Below, piece by piece: positions 1-7,141 of a DNA stretch of 24,193 bases; the stretch's first letter is position 1; every line of letters starts with the position of its first letter. Location: NCBI GenBank assembly GCA_030667885.1, contig DAOUVA010000009.1:1-24193 (forward strand). Reading direction: 5' to 3'. The stretch comes from Phycisphaerae bacterium. Its GTDB lineage: Bacteria; Planctomycetota; Phycisphaerae; Sedimentisphaerales; Anaerobacaceae. The notes beneath the pieces are model-generated. The model worked only from the letters and a program-made list of their open reading frames with translations. It was not told where the DNA came from and did no database searches. The position numbers and the translations under genes were made by a program.

Positions 1-11
1 GCAGATTTCTC

Positions 12-40
12 TTGATTTAACCGGAGTATTTTTATATAAT
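12..40 (+). promoter_or_regulatory. Sigma-70-type promoter for the PKD subtilase
   Basis: A TTGATT box (12-17) and a perfect TATAAT box (35-40) are separated by exactly 17 bases. The start of transcription would fall near 47, giving a leader of about 55 bases before the ATG at 103. This is the cleanest promoter match in the window. It is read by eye only, and use by the housekeeping sigma factor is inferred. Confidence 0.65.
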
Positions 41-102
41 GTACTATAAGATATTTTGTGAAATTCTAACACTGTAAAAATGCTTTTTGGGAGGAGCGGG
101 TC

Positions 103-2631
103 ATGAAAAAACTGTATTCAGGTGCGCTGGTCTTTTTTGTACTTGGTTCAGTCTTAATCCAGGGGAGTATATCTGGGAGCCAAATGTTTCAACTTAGCCT
201 GCCGCATGCGGGTCAAAAGTACGTTCCGGGTGAGTTTCTTGTAAAATTCAAATCCAACGTATCAGAGCAAACCATAGAGACCTTAAATTCAAGCAATGGT
301 GTTTCTACTATCTATACGAGCCCATACACCGGCTTTAGAAGACTGAAGGCACCAAGTGACGTAACAGTCGCCGACATGGTTGAAATTTATCAGGCAAATT
401 CCAACGTTGAGTATGCTGAGGCAAACTATATCGCTTATGCCATGAAGGCGCCAAGCGACGAACTGTATCCCCATCAATGGCATCTATACAATACCAGCTA
501 CGGCGGTATTAACGTCGAATCGGCCTGGACTATTTCCACCGGCTCAGGGGCAATTGTCGCAATTCTTGATACCGGTATTGCCTACGAAGATTACAGCGAA
601 AAAAATCCCGCGGTCTCCAATAGAAGCTATCAGCAGGCTCCGGATTTAGCCGACACCTTTTTTGTGGCCGGTTATGACTTTGTTAATCACGATGAACACC
701 CCAATGATGATTCGGTCTCCGGGCACGGAACTCACATAGCCGGAACCGTCGCTCAAAGTACTCATAACGGCATCGGAACGGCCGGAGTGGCCTTCAATGC
801 CTATCTGATGCCGGTGAAAGTATTGGACAACTATGGGGTTGGAACTTATGCCGATATAGCCGAAGGTATTATTTGGGCAACGGAGAACGGCGCTCATGTG
901 ATTAACCTGGGGCTTGGAGGAAGTGAACCCTCAACGGTTTTAGAGGAGGCGATAGCTTACGCTTATAACCGTGGAGTAACATTGGTAGCCGCCGCTGGTA
1001 ATGACGGCATAGGTGGTGTGGGTTACCCTGCTGCTTACGATGATTATGTTATTACCGTCGGCGCAACCCGTTACGATGAAACTTTGGCTTATTACTCCAA
1101 CTACGGACTCAGTCTGGATTTGGTAGCTCCCGGTGGGGACCTTAATGTTGACCAGAATGAAGATGATTACGGGGATGGGATTTTACAGCAGGCATATAAG
1201 ATAGAGGGATACGGCACAATATCCTGGGACTACATCTTTATGGAAGGTACTTCAATGGCTGCTGCGCATGTCTCCGGGGTCGCAGCCCTGCTCATAGCCA
1301 ACGGAAATGCCACCTCACCTGCAGAAGTCAGAGAGGCTTTAGAGTCCACTGCTGAAGATAAGGGGACAGCAGGCTGGGATATAAGTTACGGCTGGGGTAT
1401 AGTGGATGCTTATGCCGCCCTTCAATGGGCCGGCACTCAACCAGGGCCGGGACCAGGACCAGGACCAGAACCGGGACCGGGACCAAAACCGGGACCTCAA
1501 CCCCTTAAAGCAGAGTTTACAGCCGAACCAACAATCGCCCCTAAGAACACAACGGTACAATTCACCAGTCAAGCCACAGGAAGTATAACCAGTTGGCTGT
1601 GGGATTTCGGCGATGGGGCAACATCAATCGATCCGAATCCTTCCCATGCATATACAGACGCACGTACTTACACCGTAAGCTTGACTGTAACGGGCCCGGA
1701 CGGGTCTGATACAGAAACCAAGAGTAGGTTTATCAAACTGTTTTCTCCTTCAGTTCCTACTGCAGACTTTACGAGAGAGCCGATAAGCATCAATTCACCC
1801 ATGACCGTACAATTCACTGATACATCCACTTGTCGGGCGAGTCTGATCAACCATGTAAACGGCGCCATTTACACAACTTCTATAGAATCCGCATCTTATG
1901 GAGGTATCACGACCTGGACGTGGGATTTCGGTGACGGAACAACATCAAACGAGCGGAACCCGGCGTATACGTACCAGGAAACCGGTTCTTACACAGTGAG
2001 CTTGACAGTAGTTGGCCCGAAAGGCGACGATTCTAAAACAATGACGGACTATATACAACTGACGATGCCTTCGGTTCCCGTTGCGAACTTTACGGCAAAA
2101 CCAAGAAGCGGCAACGGCCCTATGGTCGTACAATTCACCGACACAACCACAGGGCATGTCTCCAGCCGGCTTTGGGATTTCGGCGATGGAACAACGTCAA
2201 CCGAGCAGAACCCGGTTCATACGTACACATACAGGGACACTCCCGATTACACAGTCAGCTTAACTGTAACAGGCATGGGGGGCTCGGACACTGAAACCAA
2301 GACCAAATACATTCACCTGAACACTCCGCCAATACGAGTAAATATTGGTATGTCGAAGAATGACGTCTTTCGAAATTGGTACGAAGTAACCGCAGGAGTT
2401 ACAGTTACACATAATGACCCGACCGGATTGCTTATCGGCGGAGCGACCGTAGAGGGAACATGGAGCGGAGGTCACAGTGGATCTGTCTCCGGCGTAACAA
2501 ATGCAAGTGGCGGAATCAGCTTCATGACACCTTGGGTAGGCAGTACGGTTACATTCACAATCAATAAAGTGATCATAGGCAGTAAAGAGCATGACTTTGC
2601 CGGAACAAGAAGTGCTACAATAGGAATTTAG
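103..2631 (+). CDS. Secreted S8 subtilisin-like protease with three PKD domains
   Basis: Probable extracellular serine protease of 842 aa. GGGAGGAG (89-96) is well placed before the ATG. A Lys-Lys signal peptide covers about residues 1-25, and a fervidolysin-like propeptide (EFLVKF core) about 40-110. The S8 domain runs about 125-440 with the full catalytic set: Asp156 (LDTG), His208 (GHGTH), oxyanion Asn300 (AAGND) and Ser384 (GTSMAAAH). A Gly-Pro linker (about 444-467) leads to three PKD domains at about 467-547, 551-652 and 657-740, each with the WDFGDG core. The second carries about 24 extra residues before its core. The last 100 residues form a beta-rich domain I do not recognise, possibly Ig-like. 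No dockerin tail is seen, unlike the other exported proteins here. The gene stands alone with its own promoter and terminator. The protease call is firm; the substrate is unknown. Confidence 0.93.
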   Translation: MKKLYSGALVFFVLGSVLIQGSISGSQMFQLSLPHAGQKYVPGEFLVKFKSNVSEQTIETLNSSNGVSTIYTSPYTGFRRLKAPSDVTVADMVEIYQANSNVEYAEANYIAYAMKAPSDELYPHQWHLYNTSYGGINVESAWTISTGSGAIVAILDTGIAYEDYSEKNPAVSNRSYQQAPDLADTFFVAGYDFVNHDEHPNDDSVSGHGTHIAGTVAQSTHNGIGTAGVAFNAYLMPVKVLDNYGVGTYADIAEGIIWATENGAHVINLGLGGSEPSTVLEEAIAYAYNRGVTLVAAAGNDGIGGVGYPAAYDDYVITVGATRYDETLAYYSNYGLSLDLVAPGGDLNVDQNEDDYGDGILQQAYKIEGYGTISWDYIFMEGTSMAAAHVSGVAALLIANGNATSPAEVREALESTAEDKGTAGWDISYGWGIVDAYAALQWAGTQPGPGPGPGPEPGPGPKPGPQPLKAEFTAEPTIAPKNTTVQFTSQATGSITSWLWDFGDGATSIDPNPSHAYTDARTYTVSLTVTGPDGSDTETKSRFIKLFSPSVPTADFTREPISINSPMTVQFTDTSTCRASLINHVNGAIYTTSIESASYGGITTWTWDFGDGTTSNERNPAYTYQETGSYTVSLTVVGPKGDDSKTMTDYIQLTMPSVPVANFTAKPRSGNGPMVVQFTDTTTGHVSSRLWDFGDGTTSTEQNPVHTYTYRDTPDYTVSLTVTGMGGSDTETKTKYIHLNTPPIRVNIGMSKNDVFRNWYEVTAGVTVTHNDPTGLLIGGATVEGTWSGGHSGSVSGVTNASGGISFMTPWVGSTVTFTINKVIIGSKEHDFAGTRSATIGI
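1441..1504 (+). repeat. Hexameric repeat encoding a Gly-Pro linker
   Basis: The units GGACCA/GGACCG repeat in tandem and encode alternating Gly-Pro with occasional Glu, Lys or Gln. The stretch separates the protease domain from the PKD domains and most likely acts as a stiff extended spacer. Such in-frame hexamers are prone to length change. Confidence 0.8.
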
Positions 2632-2651
2632 AAAGACAAAAGATATCGTAC

Positions 2652-2708
2652 AAAAAAATCCCTCGATACTGGAGCATAAAACTCCGGTTTATCGAGGGAT
2701 TTTATTTT
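2652..2708. terminator. Bidirectional intrinsic terminator between convergent genes
   Basis: A 14-bp perfect outer stem (2655-2668 with 2690-2703, core ATCCCTCGATA / TATCGAGGGAT) is continued by an inner stem CTGGAG/CTCCGG (2669-2674 with 2682-2687). An A-run lies on the left and a T-run on the right, so it can stop transcripts from both the subtilase and the minus-strand pyr operon. The rest of the gap (2709-2873) shows nothing recognisable. Confidence 0.85.
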
Positions 2709-2873
2709 ATAAGGTGCTGTCAGATGTTCTCTCTGGAATCTTTACGCCTGTCGAAATTACATCTATGGTTAATATCTACATTTCGAACTAAATATAGACC
2801 CAATCACAAGTTTAATTCGAATTCCCGCTTTCCCAACAAGAACGGAAAGAATGGATTATTTGACCACAGGAAA

Positions 2874-3407
2874 CTAAAAAGCTCCCCAATCCTGCTTTCC
2901 AGGAATATAATAGCTTGGACAAATAAAGCGGAACATATTTGAAATCTTCAGCACTTTGTTAAGTTTAGCCTGGTCTTCATCTTCCATCGCTGCCAATTCA
3001 CTGCCAAAAACTTCCGAGAAATATTCTTCGGCCGCTTGGTGTCTTTCCTCTTCGGTGTTGAAAAGACTGCGAATCTTGTTCAGCTCGCCGGCATCCAGCC
3101 AAAAACCTCCACAGCCAGGACATTCATCAACTTCGACTTCCTTTTTAACACTGAAGAAGTGACGCATCATTACAATATCTTCGCAGGACGGACACTTCAA
3201 TCTCTTCGTACGGTCGATAACGATACTTTCATCCCGCTCTATGTCTAATAGAGCTTCGCCCGCGGACTCGTGTGGTTCATCGAATTTCTGTATCTCATAA
3301 TTATCAAACCAGATGCCGCCACAGCCACCCTGGCATACATCAACCACCACATCTCCTACGGTCTTCTCCTGTAATATATTTCCACAAGCAGGACAGTTCA
3401 TAATCAT
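2874..3407 (-). CDS. Double zinc-ribbon protein (TFIIB-type zinc finger family)
   Basis: 177 aa, predicted cytosolic. Two zinc-ribbon modules are visible. Module 1 has Cys5-Cys8 and Cys25-Cys29, followed by GGIWFD; module 2 has Cys72-Cys75 and Cys96-Cys99, followed by GGFWLDAGEL. This is the zf-TFIIB pattern (CPxC...CxxCGGxWLD). The second half of ribbon 1 has one extra residue (CQGGC). An acidic, helical tail follows (about 115-160). GGGAGGA (3411-3417) precedes two in-frame ATGs: the one at 3407 is only about 4 bases away and the one at 3401 about 10, so the protein may start at residue 3. It is the last gene of the minus-strand run, 67 bases after the NYN gene. Members of this family are poorly characterised; nucleic-acid or protein binding is inferred only. 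Confidence 0.8.
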   Translation of the reverse strand: MIMNCPACGNILQEKTVGDVVVDVCQGGCGGIWFDNYEIQKFDEPHESAGEALLDIERDESIVIDRTKRLKCPSCEDIVMMRHFFSVKKEVEVDECPGCGGFWLDAGELNKIRSLFNTEEERHQAAEEYFSEVFGSELAAMEDEDQAKLNKVLKISNMFRFICPSYYIPGKQDWGAF

Positions 3408-3474
3408 TTATCCTCCCAAAAAGGCTAATAATACACTTTCACAATGTTCATCGGTATATATCGGCAAAAAAACG

Positions 3475-3951
3475 CTATTGCTCAAGACCAAAAATATCAA
3501 GCCATTGCCTGGTCTCGCTCTCGCTTAATCCTCGGCGTTTAGCTGCCGGCTCTTTTGTCATTTTTTTCCGACTCAATTGTTTCTGCATATTATTCCAGAA
3601 AACCTCAGATTTTATCGATGTTGCTTTTCTGGCCCGGGCTGCTTTTCGCAATCTCCGGTCGCTGCTGACGATTGTCAACCTTTTCGGTGCCGAGTTTGCG
3701 GTTATCTTGTCCTCGATTACAGTATCAGCATCGGTACCTGAGCCTGCAAAAAAAACCTCCAGATTGCTAATACCATCGAATCCGCTTTTATCCGGAGGTC
3801 CGATACCGTCAAAAATAATTTCGCCGCTTTGGCCCGTGAGCCTCAAATAACTACCGATAATATGGCATAATTGAACATCGCTGATTGGCCCGGAGTCCGG
3901 ACCATCTTTCTGAACCGAATGCAACAGATTATTACCATCAATAAAAAACAT
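3475..3951 (-). CDS. YacP-like NYN domain protein (probable RNase)
   Basis: 158 aa. The fold is read from the NYN/PIN-like pattern: FIDGNNLL at the N terminus (Asp5), an acidic cluster SGTDADTVIED (about 71-81), and TIVSSDRRLRKAAR (about 93-106) with Asp98, the usual YacP-type C-terminal motif. Such acidic residues bind metal for RNA cleavage in the family. A basic segment (KQLSRKKMTK) and a short helical tail follow. There is no Shine-Dalgarno site before the ATG at 3951, but the family usually begins right at the IDGNN strand, so the start is reasonable. It lies 38 bases downstream of pyrC on the same strand and is probably co-transcribed. The RNase role is known for YacP homologues and not shown here. 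Confidence 0.82.
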   Translation of the reverse strand: MFFIDGNNLLHSVQKDGPDSGPISDVQLCHIIGSYLRLTGQSGEIIFDGIGPPDKSGFDGISNLEVFFAGSGTDADTVIEDKITANSAPKRLTIVSSDRRLRKAARARKATSIKSEVFWNNMQKQLSRKKMTKEPAAKRRGLSESETRQWLDIFGLEQ

Positions 3952-3989
3952 GATTCAAAGTGCGTGGACTATGAACTCTCAACTACTAA

Positions 3990-5276
3990 CTACCGGCTCT
4001 CCGATTCAAATCTTATTTCGCCGCCGACGATTGTTGTCTCAACCTTGCCTTTGACTTTCCAGCCGTGATATGGGCAGTTCCTGCTCTTGGAACGAAATGT
4101 GTTTACGTCAATTTCATACTCAGCATTCGGGTTGATAATAGTAACATCTGCCTGTTTGCCCCTACCGAGCGTACCCTTATCTACGCCGATTATCTTAGCC
4201 GGCTTTTCCGCCATCATACGAATCAATCCGGGCCAGTCCAAAACACCCGGCTCAATCAGTGCTTTAACGTAAAGACCTAATGCACATTCCAGAGACGCTA
4301 TACCGAAAGGAGCGGTTAAAAATTCCAGCTCCTTTTCACTTTGCAGGTGCGGAGCATGGTCGGTTGCCAGTGCATCTATAAGGCCCTCGGCAATCGCCTG
4401 CTTCAGGGCCTCGACATCTTTTTCCGACCGTAGAGGCGGGTTTACTTTATAGTTGGTATCATATTCGGCACAACATTGCTCAGTTAAAAGTAAATGATGC
4501 GGTGCTACCTCACAGGTAATCGGCAGAGAATCTTTTTTGGCAGCTCTTATCAGCTCGACCGATCCGGCTGTCGATATATGCTGAGCGTGGTAACGAACCT
4601 CAGCCTTTTTGATAAGCTGAATATCGCGCCAGAGTATCATCTCTTCCGCCAATGGGTCTATCCCCGGTAAGCCAAGTATAGTCGAATAGTAACCGGAGTT
4701 CATCACACCATTGCCTGTAAAATTTTCAGCCTGACAATGCTGAGCCACAACCACATTGAACATAGCTGCATATTTCAAAGCCCGCAGCATAACCGCCGGG
4801 TCCTGAACCCCCCTGCCGTCATCGGTAAAACCAACAGCCCCGGCCTCTGCCATAAATCCCATCTCAGCAAGCTCAACACCCTGTAGTCCTTTCGTGATGG
4901 CCCCCATTGTATAGACATGAGTTTTCCTGGCCTGCCTGCCCTTTCGATGGATGTATTCGACATCGGTTTCGGTTTCGATGACAGGATTAGTATTCGGCAT
5001 ACAAACAACCGAAGTGAAACCTGCCGCAACAGCCGCCGCCGAGCCGCTCGCTATAGTTTCTTCCTCTTCATCGCCCGGTTCGCGAAAGTGAACGTGAATA
5101 TCAATCAAACCCGGTACGACTAATTTACCGGCCGCGTCTATAATCGTCTGTACAGGCTTTTCGACTCTACCGACCTCTGCAATCTGTTCACCGACTATAA
5201 GTACATCGCATTTTTTGTCGATGCCGTTCGCAGGGTCTATTACCCGCCCATTTTTTATTAAAAGTTCGGAGCTCAT
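3990..5276 (-). CDS. pyrC: Dihydroorotase
   Basis: Third step of de novo pyrimidine synthesis: reversible cyclisation of N-carbamoyl-aspartate to dihydroorotate, cytosolic zinc enzyme. 428 aa from the ATG at 5276 (MSSELLIKNGRVIDP), the usual family length. Metal ligands of the class I type are all visible: His61 and His63 (HVHFREPG), Asp153 (FTDDGR), His180 (AQHCQ), His233 (HAQHIS) and Asp306 (ATDHAPH). The substrate-binding Arg follows His63. The frame stays open upstream to a TTG at 5297 but that start has no support. An ATG overlapping the pyrB stop (ATGA, 5301-5304) is out of frame because of a 7-base duplication. No clear Shine-Dalgarno site precedes 5276, so translation may depend on pyrB. 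It sits directly after pyrB, as in organisms where the two enzymes form a complex. Confidence 0.95.
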   Translation of the reverse strand: MSSELLIKNGRVIDPANGIDKKCDVLIVGEQIAEVGRVEKPVQTIIDAAGKLVVPGLIDIHVHFREPGDEEEETIASGSAAAVAAGFTSVVCMPNTNPVIETETDVEYIHRKGRQARKTHVYTMGAITKGLQGVELAEMGFMAEAGAVGFTDDGRGVQDPAVMLRALKYAAMFNVVVAQHCQAENFTGNGVMNSGYYSTILGLPGIDPLAEEMILWRDIQLIKKAEVRYHAQHISTAGSVELIRAAKKDSLPITCEVAPHHLLLTEQCCAEYDTNYKVNPPLRSEKDVEALKQAIAEGLIDALATDHAPHLQSEKELEFLTAPFGIASLECALGLYVKALIEPGVLDWPGLIRMMAEKPAKIIGVDKGTLGRGKQADVTIINPNAEYEIDVNTFRSKSRNCPYHGWKVKGKVETTIVGGEIRFESESR

Positions 5277-5283
5277 CTTGAAA

Positions 5284-5297
5284 TTATCAATTATCAA
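5284..5297 (-). repeat. TTGATAA tandem duplication at the pyrB-pyrC junction
   Basis: On the minus strand TTGATAA occurs twice in direct tandem (5297-5291 and 5290-5284). Removing one 7-base copy would put the ATG that overlaps the pyrB stop codon into the pyrC frame (M-I-I-D-N-F-K-M-S-S). With both copies that ATG meets a TGA after five codons. Confidence 0.75.
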
Positions 5298-5300
5298 TAA

Positions 5301-6260
5301 TCATTTTTGTTGCGCTGCCGCCTGGTTGACCAGGAACATCACCGCCATTCTTACAGCAAGACCATTGGTTACCTGCTCTAAGATAACGCTGTTGCGGCCG
5401 TCGGCTACTTCACTCTCTATCTCCAGCCCTCTATTAATAGGCCCGGGATGCATTACTAAAATATCGGGCTTGGCCCTTTTCATACGCTCGACAGTCAGTC
5501 CGAAATAATGCGAGTATTCCCGTATCGAAGGAAAAGGATTTCCTCCGAGCCGTTCAAACTGAATACGCAGCATGTTTATTACATCTACCTTTTCAATAAC
5601 CTCATCAAGGCTGTAGCTTACTTTAACAGGCAATTGTCTTACCTGTGGAGGCATAAGAGTAGGCGGGCCTACAAATATGATCTCTGCACCGAGTTTTGTC
5701 ATCGCCCACATATCACTGCGGGCAACCCGTGAGTGCGCTATGTCACCGACAATCGCTATCTTCAATCCTTCAAGGGTGCCCTTTATTTTGCGGATAGTAT
5801 AGGTATCCAAAAGACCTTGTGTAGGATGCTCACAGAATCCGTCGCCGGCATTTATCACGCAGGCATTTATATTCCTGCTCAAAAATTTCGTCGCTCCGCC
5901 GGCATTATGCCGAACCACAACTATGTCAATCCCCAGCGCTTCCAGGTTTCTTGCCGTATCCAAAAGAGACTCGCCTTTACTGACGGAACTGGTCTTTTTG
6001 GTGAATTCGATAATATCTGCGCTTAAGCGGCTTGCGGCAAGGGAAAAACTGTTTCGCGTCCGCGTACTGTCTTCATAAAAAAGGTTCACAACAACCTTAC
6101 CGCGCAAAGGCGGGGCCTTTTTGACCGACCGGGTACTTATCTGCTCAAAACCTTCGGCTGTGTCAAGAATATATGTAATCTCCTCGGCACTAAGCTCACG
6201 CAGGCCAAGTAAGTGTTTGCGAAGCCACTTGAATTGCTTGCTTTTTCTTTTCAAAGCCAT
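5301..6260 (-). CDS. pyrB: Aspartate carbamoyltransferase, catalytic chain
   Basis: Second step of UMP synthesis: carbamoyl phosphate plus aspartate to N-carbamoyl-aspartate, in the cytosol. 319 aa, close to the usual 300-320. The carbamoyl-phosphate loop STRTR is at 65-69, the mobile lysine loop SKGES around 94-98 (Lys95), an Arg-His pair (VVRHNAGG) at 117-118, then GDGFCEHPTQ (139-148) and HPGPINRG near the C terminus, all expected of the catalytic chain. The N-terminal 20 residues are Lys/Arg-rich and slightly longer than in many homologues. No Shine-Dalgarno site is seen before the ATG. No regulatory pyrI follows; pyrC begins 24 bases after the stop. The gene is 58 bases downstream of pyrR and belongs to the same operon. 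Confidence 0.96.
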   Translation of the reverse strand: MALKRKSKQFKWLRKHLLGLRELSAEEITYILDTAEGFEQISTRSVKKAPPLRGKVVVNLFYEDSTRTRNSFSLAASRLSADIIEFTKKTSSVSKGESLLDTARNLEALGIDIVVVRHNAGGATKFLSRNINACVINAGDGFCEHPTQGLLDTYTIRKIKGTLEGLKIAIVGDIAHSRVARSDMWAMTKLGAEIIFVGPPTLMPPQVRQLPVKVSYSLDEVIEKVDVINMLRIQFERLGGNPFPSIREYSHYFGLTVERMKRAKPDILVMHPGPINRGLEIESEVADGRNSVILEQVTNGLAVRMAVMFLVNQAAAQQK

Positions 6261-6318
6261 AGTCTTGTATATTTATCTATGAGTATATGAATTAATGCAA
6301 AAAACATAATCCGCCCAT

Positions 6319-6846
6319 TTATTCAATGACTACTTCGTCTTTTCCATCCGACTCAACAAGGTTGACCTGTACTAATTTGCCCGGTGATGCATCAGCCTTG
6401 TAGCCGGCGTAATCAGCCTGTATCGGAAACTCCCTGCCGTCTCTTTCAACAAGGACTGCCAGCTTTATCGCCTTTGGCCTGCCCAAATCTATTAGAGCAT
6501 CCATCGCCGCCCTCGTTGAGCGGCCGGTATATAAAACATCATCAACCAGAATAATGATTTTATCATCGACGTTGAATCCGATTTCTGTCGTGCGAACCAG
6601 CGGTTGGGTGGTAACATTGGGCGAGTTAAGGTCATCACGATATAGAGTTATATCCAGAGTTCCGCACGGAACATCTTTGCCGAGCTTTTGGGATAGTTGG
6701 ACCGATAACCTTTGAGCAAGGACCTCTCCCCTGCTTCGGATGCCGATTACTGCAATATCCAGCTCAACCGGAATTTCAGAAAGAATACGATTCCCAAGCT
6801 CATTGAGAACCTGCTCGATTTGTCCCGAATCTAAAATTACCTTCAT
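6319..6846 (-). CDS. pyrR: PyrR: pyrimidine operon regulator / uracil phosphoribosyltransferase
   Basis: 175 aa, the normal PyrR length. The PRPP-binding signature IILVDDVLYTGRST spans about 98-111 and the basic patch VIGIRSRGE (33-41) is typical. In the family the protein binds pyr mRNA in response to UMP/UTP and often also converts uracil plus PRPP to UMP. It is the first gene of the run pyrR-pyrB-pyrC. The ATG at 6846 has no Shine-Dalgarno sequence, and the leader predicted from the promoter at 6894-6922 is only about 40 bases, too short for a classical anti-terminator/terminator switch. Control here may be at translation, or the protein may act mainly as an enzyme. Identity is firm; mode of regulation is inference. 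Confidence 0.93.
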   Translation of the reverse strand: MKVILDSGQIEQVLNELGNRILSEIPVELDIAVIGIRSRGEVLAQRLSVQLSQKLGKDVPCGTLDITLYRDDLNSPNVTTQPLVRTTEIGFNVDDKIIILVDDVLYTGRSTRAAMDALIDLGRPKAIKLAVLVERDGREFPIQADYAGYKADASPGKLVQVNLVESDGKDEVVIE

Positions 6847-6893
6847 AATTAAAAGGAACCACTAATGAAACACCAATCTTCAATGTCGCATCG

Positions 6894-6922
6894 AGTATAG
6901 CAATTGCAACAGATAAAGGCAA
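6894..6922 (-). promoter_or_regulatory. Promoter for the pyr operon
   Basis: Read on the minus strand: TTGCCT (6922-6917), 17-base spacer, TATACT (6899-6894). Transcription would start near 6887, about 40 bases before the pyrR ATG. It faces away from the promoter at 7002-7030, so the two units are divergently transcribed from one 295-base gap. Confidence 0.5.
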
Positions 6923-7001
6923 GACTTCTCAATAAGTTTTCCTGAACCTCCCTTTTAACGCTAAAAACCATAATATTACTGGAACATACCGGATAATTTG
7001 C

Positions 7002-7030
7002 TTGAAAACAATAACGTTTTATGGTATTAT
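7002..7030 (+). promoter_or_regulatory. Promoter for the dockerin-protein pair
   Basis: TTGAAA (7002-7007) and TATTAT (7025-7030) with a 17-base spacer. The start point would be near 7037, leaving a leader of about 105 bases before the ATG at 7142. The leader holds an 8-base tandem repeat and a short upstream ORF. Confidence 0.6.
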
Positions 7031-7042
7031 AAAAAAGAGTTT

Positions 7043-7058
7043 GCAGACAGGCAGACAG
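7043..7058 (+). repeat. Tandem GCAGACAG repeat in the leader
   Basis: Two exact head-to-tail copies of GCAGACAG lie just after the predicted transcription start. They could be a protein-binding half-site pair or chance; no function can be assigned. Confidence 0.4.
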
Positions 7059-7099
7059 ATAAACAGCAGCTATGGAGGTTGGCAATCGGGGGAGCATTT

Positions 7100-7138
7100 A
7101 TGTTCCTGTTGGTTTTTTTGCGCCACCTCTGGAGTTAA
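7100..7138 (+). CDS. 12-codon upstream ORF (possible leader peptide)
   Basis: ATG at 7100 follows a G-rich Shine-Dalgarno site (GGGGGAG ending at 7094, 5 bases spacing) and encodes MFLLVFLRHLWS before TAA (7136-7138). The stop lies three bases before the ATG of the next gene, and that gene's own Shine-Dalgarno (GGAG, 7131-7134) is inside this ORF, so ribosomes reading it would cover or hand over to the downstream start. This is the layout of translational coupling. It has no run of a single amino acid that would suggest classical attenuation. Expression is not shown. Confidence 0.4.
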   Translation: MFLLVFLRHLWS

Positions 7139-7141
7139 GAA

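Noticed and set aside
2724..2942. 72-codon plus-strand ORF after the first terminator
   Set aside because: It overlaps the end of the zinc-ribbon gene, lacks a Shine-Dalgarno site and resembles nothing known.
5277..5297. TTG start for pyrC seven codons upstream
   Set aside because: No Shine-Dalgarno site, it lies in the TTGATAA repeat, and the ATG at 5276 gives the standard family N terminus.
6849..7097. 82-codon minus-strand ORF upstream of pyrR
   Set aside because: It spans both predicted promoters, has no recognisable domain, and its composition looks random (Cys-rich).
7120..7136. CTCCAGAGGTGG on the minus strand, resembling part of a PyrR mRNA-binding loop
   Set aside because: It matches only a short core, lies about 290 bases from pyrR, has no associated anti-terminator or terminator hairpin, and falls upstream of the predicted pyr start point.
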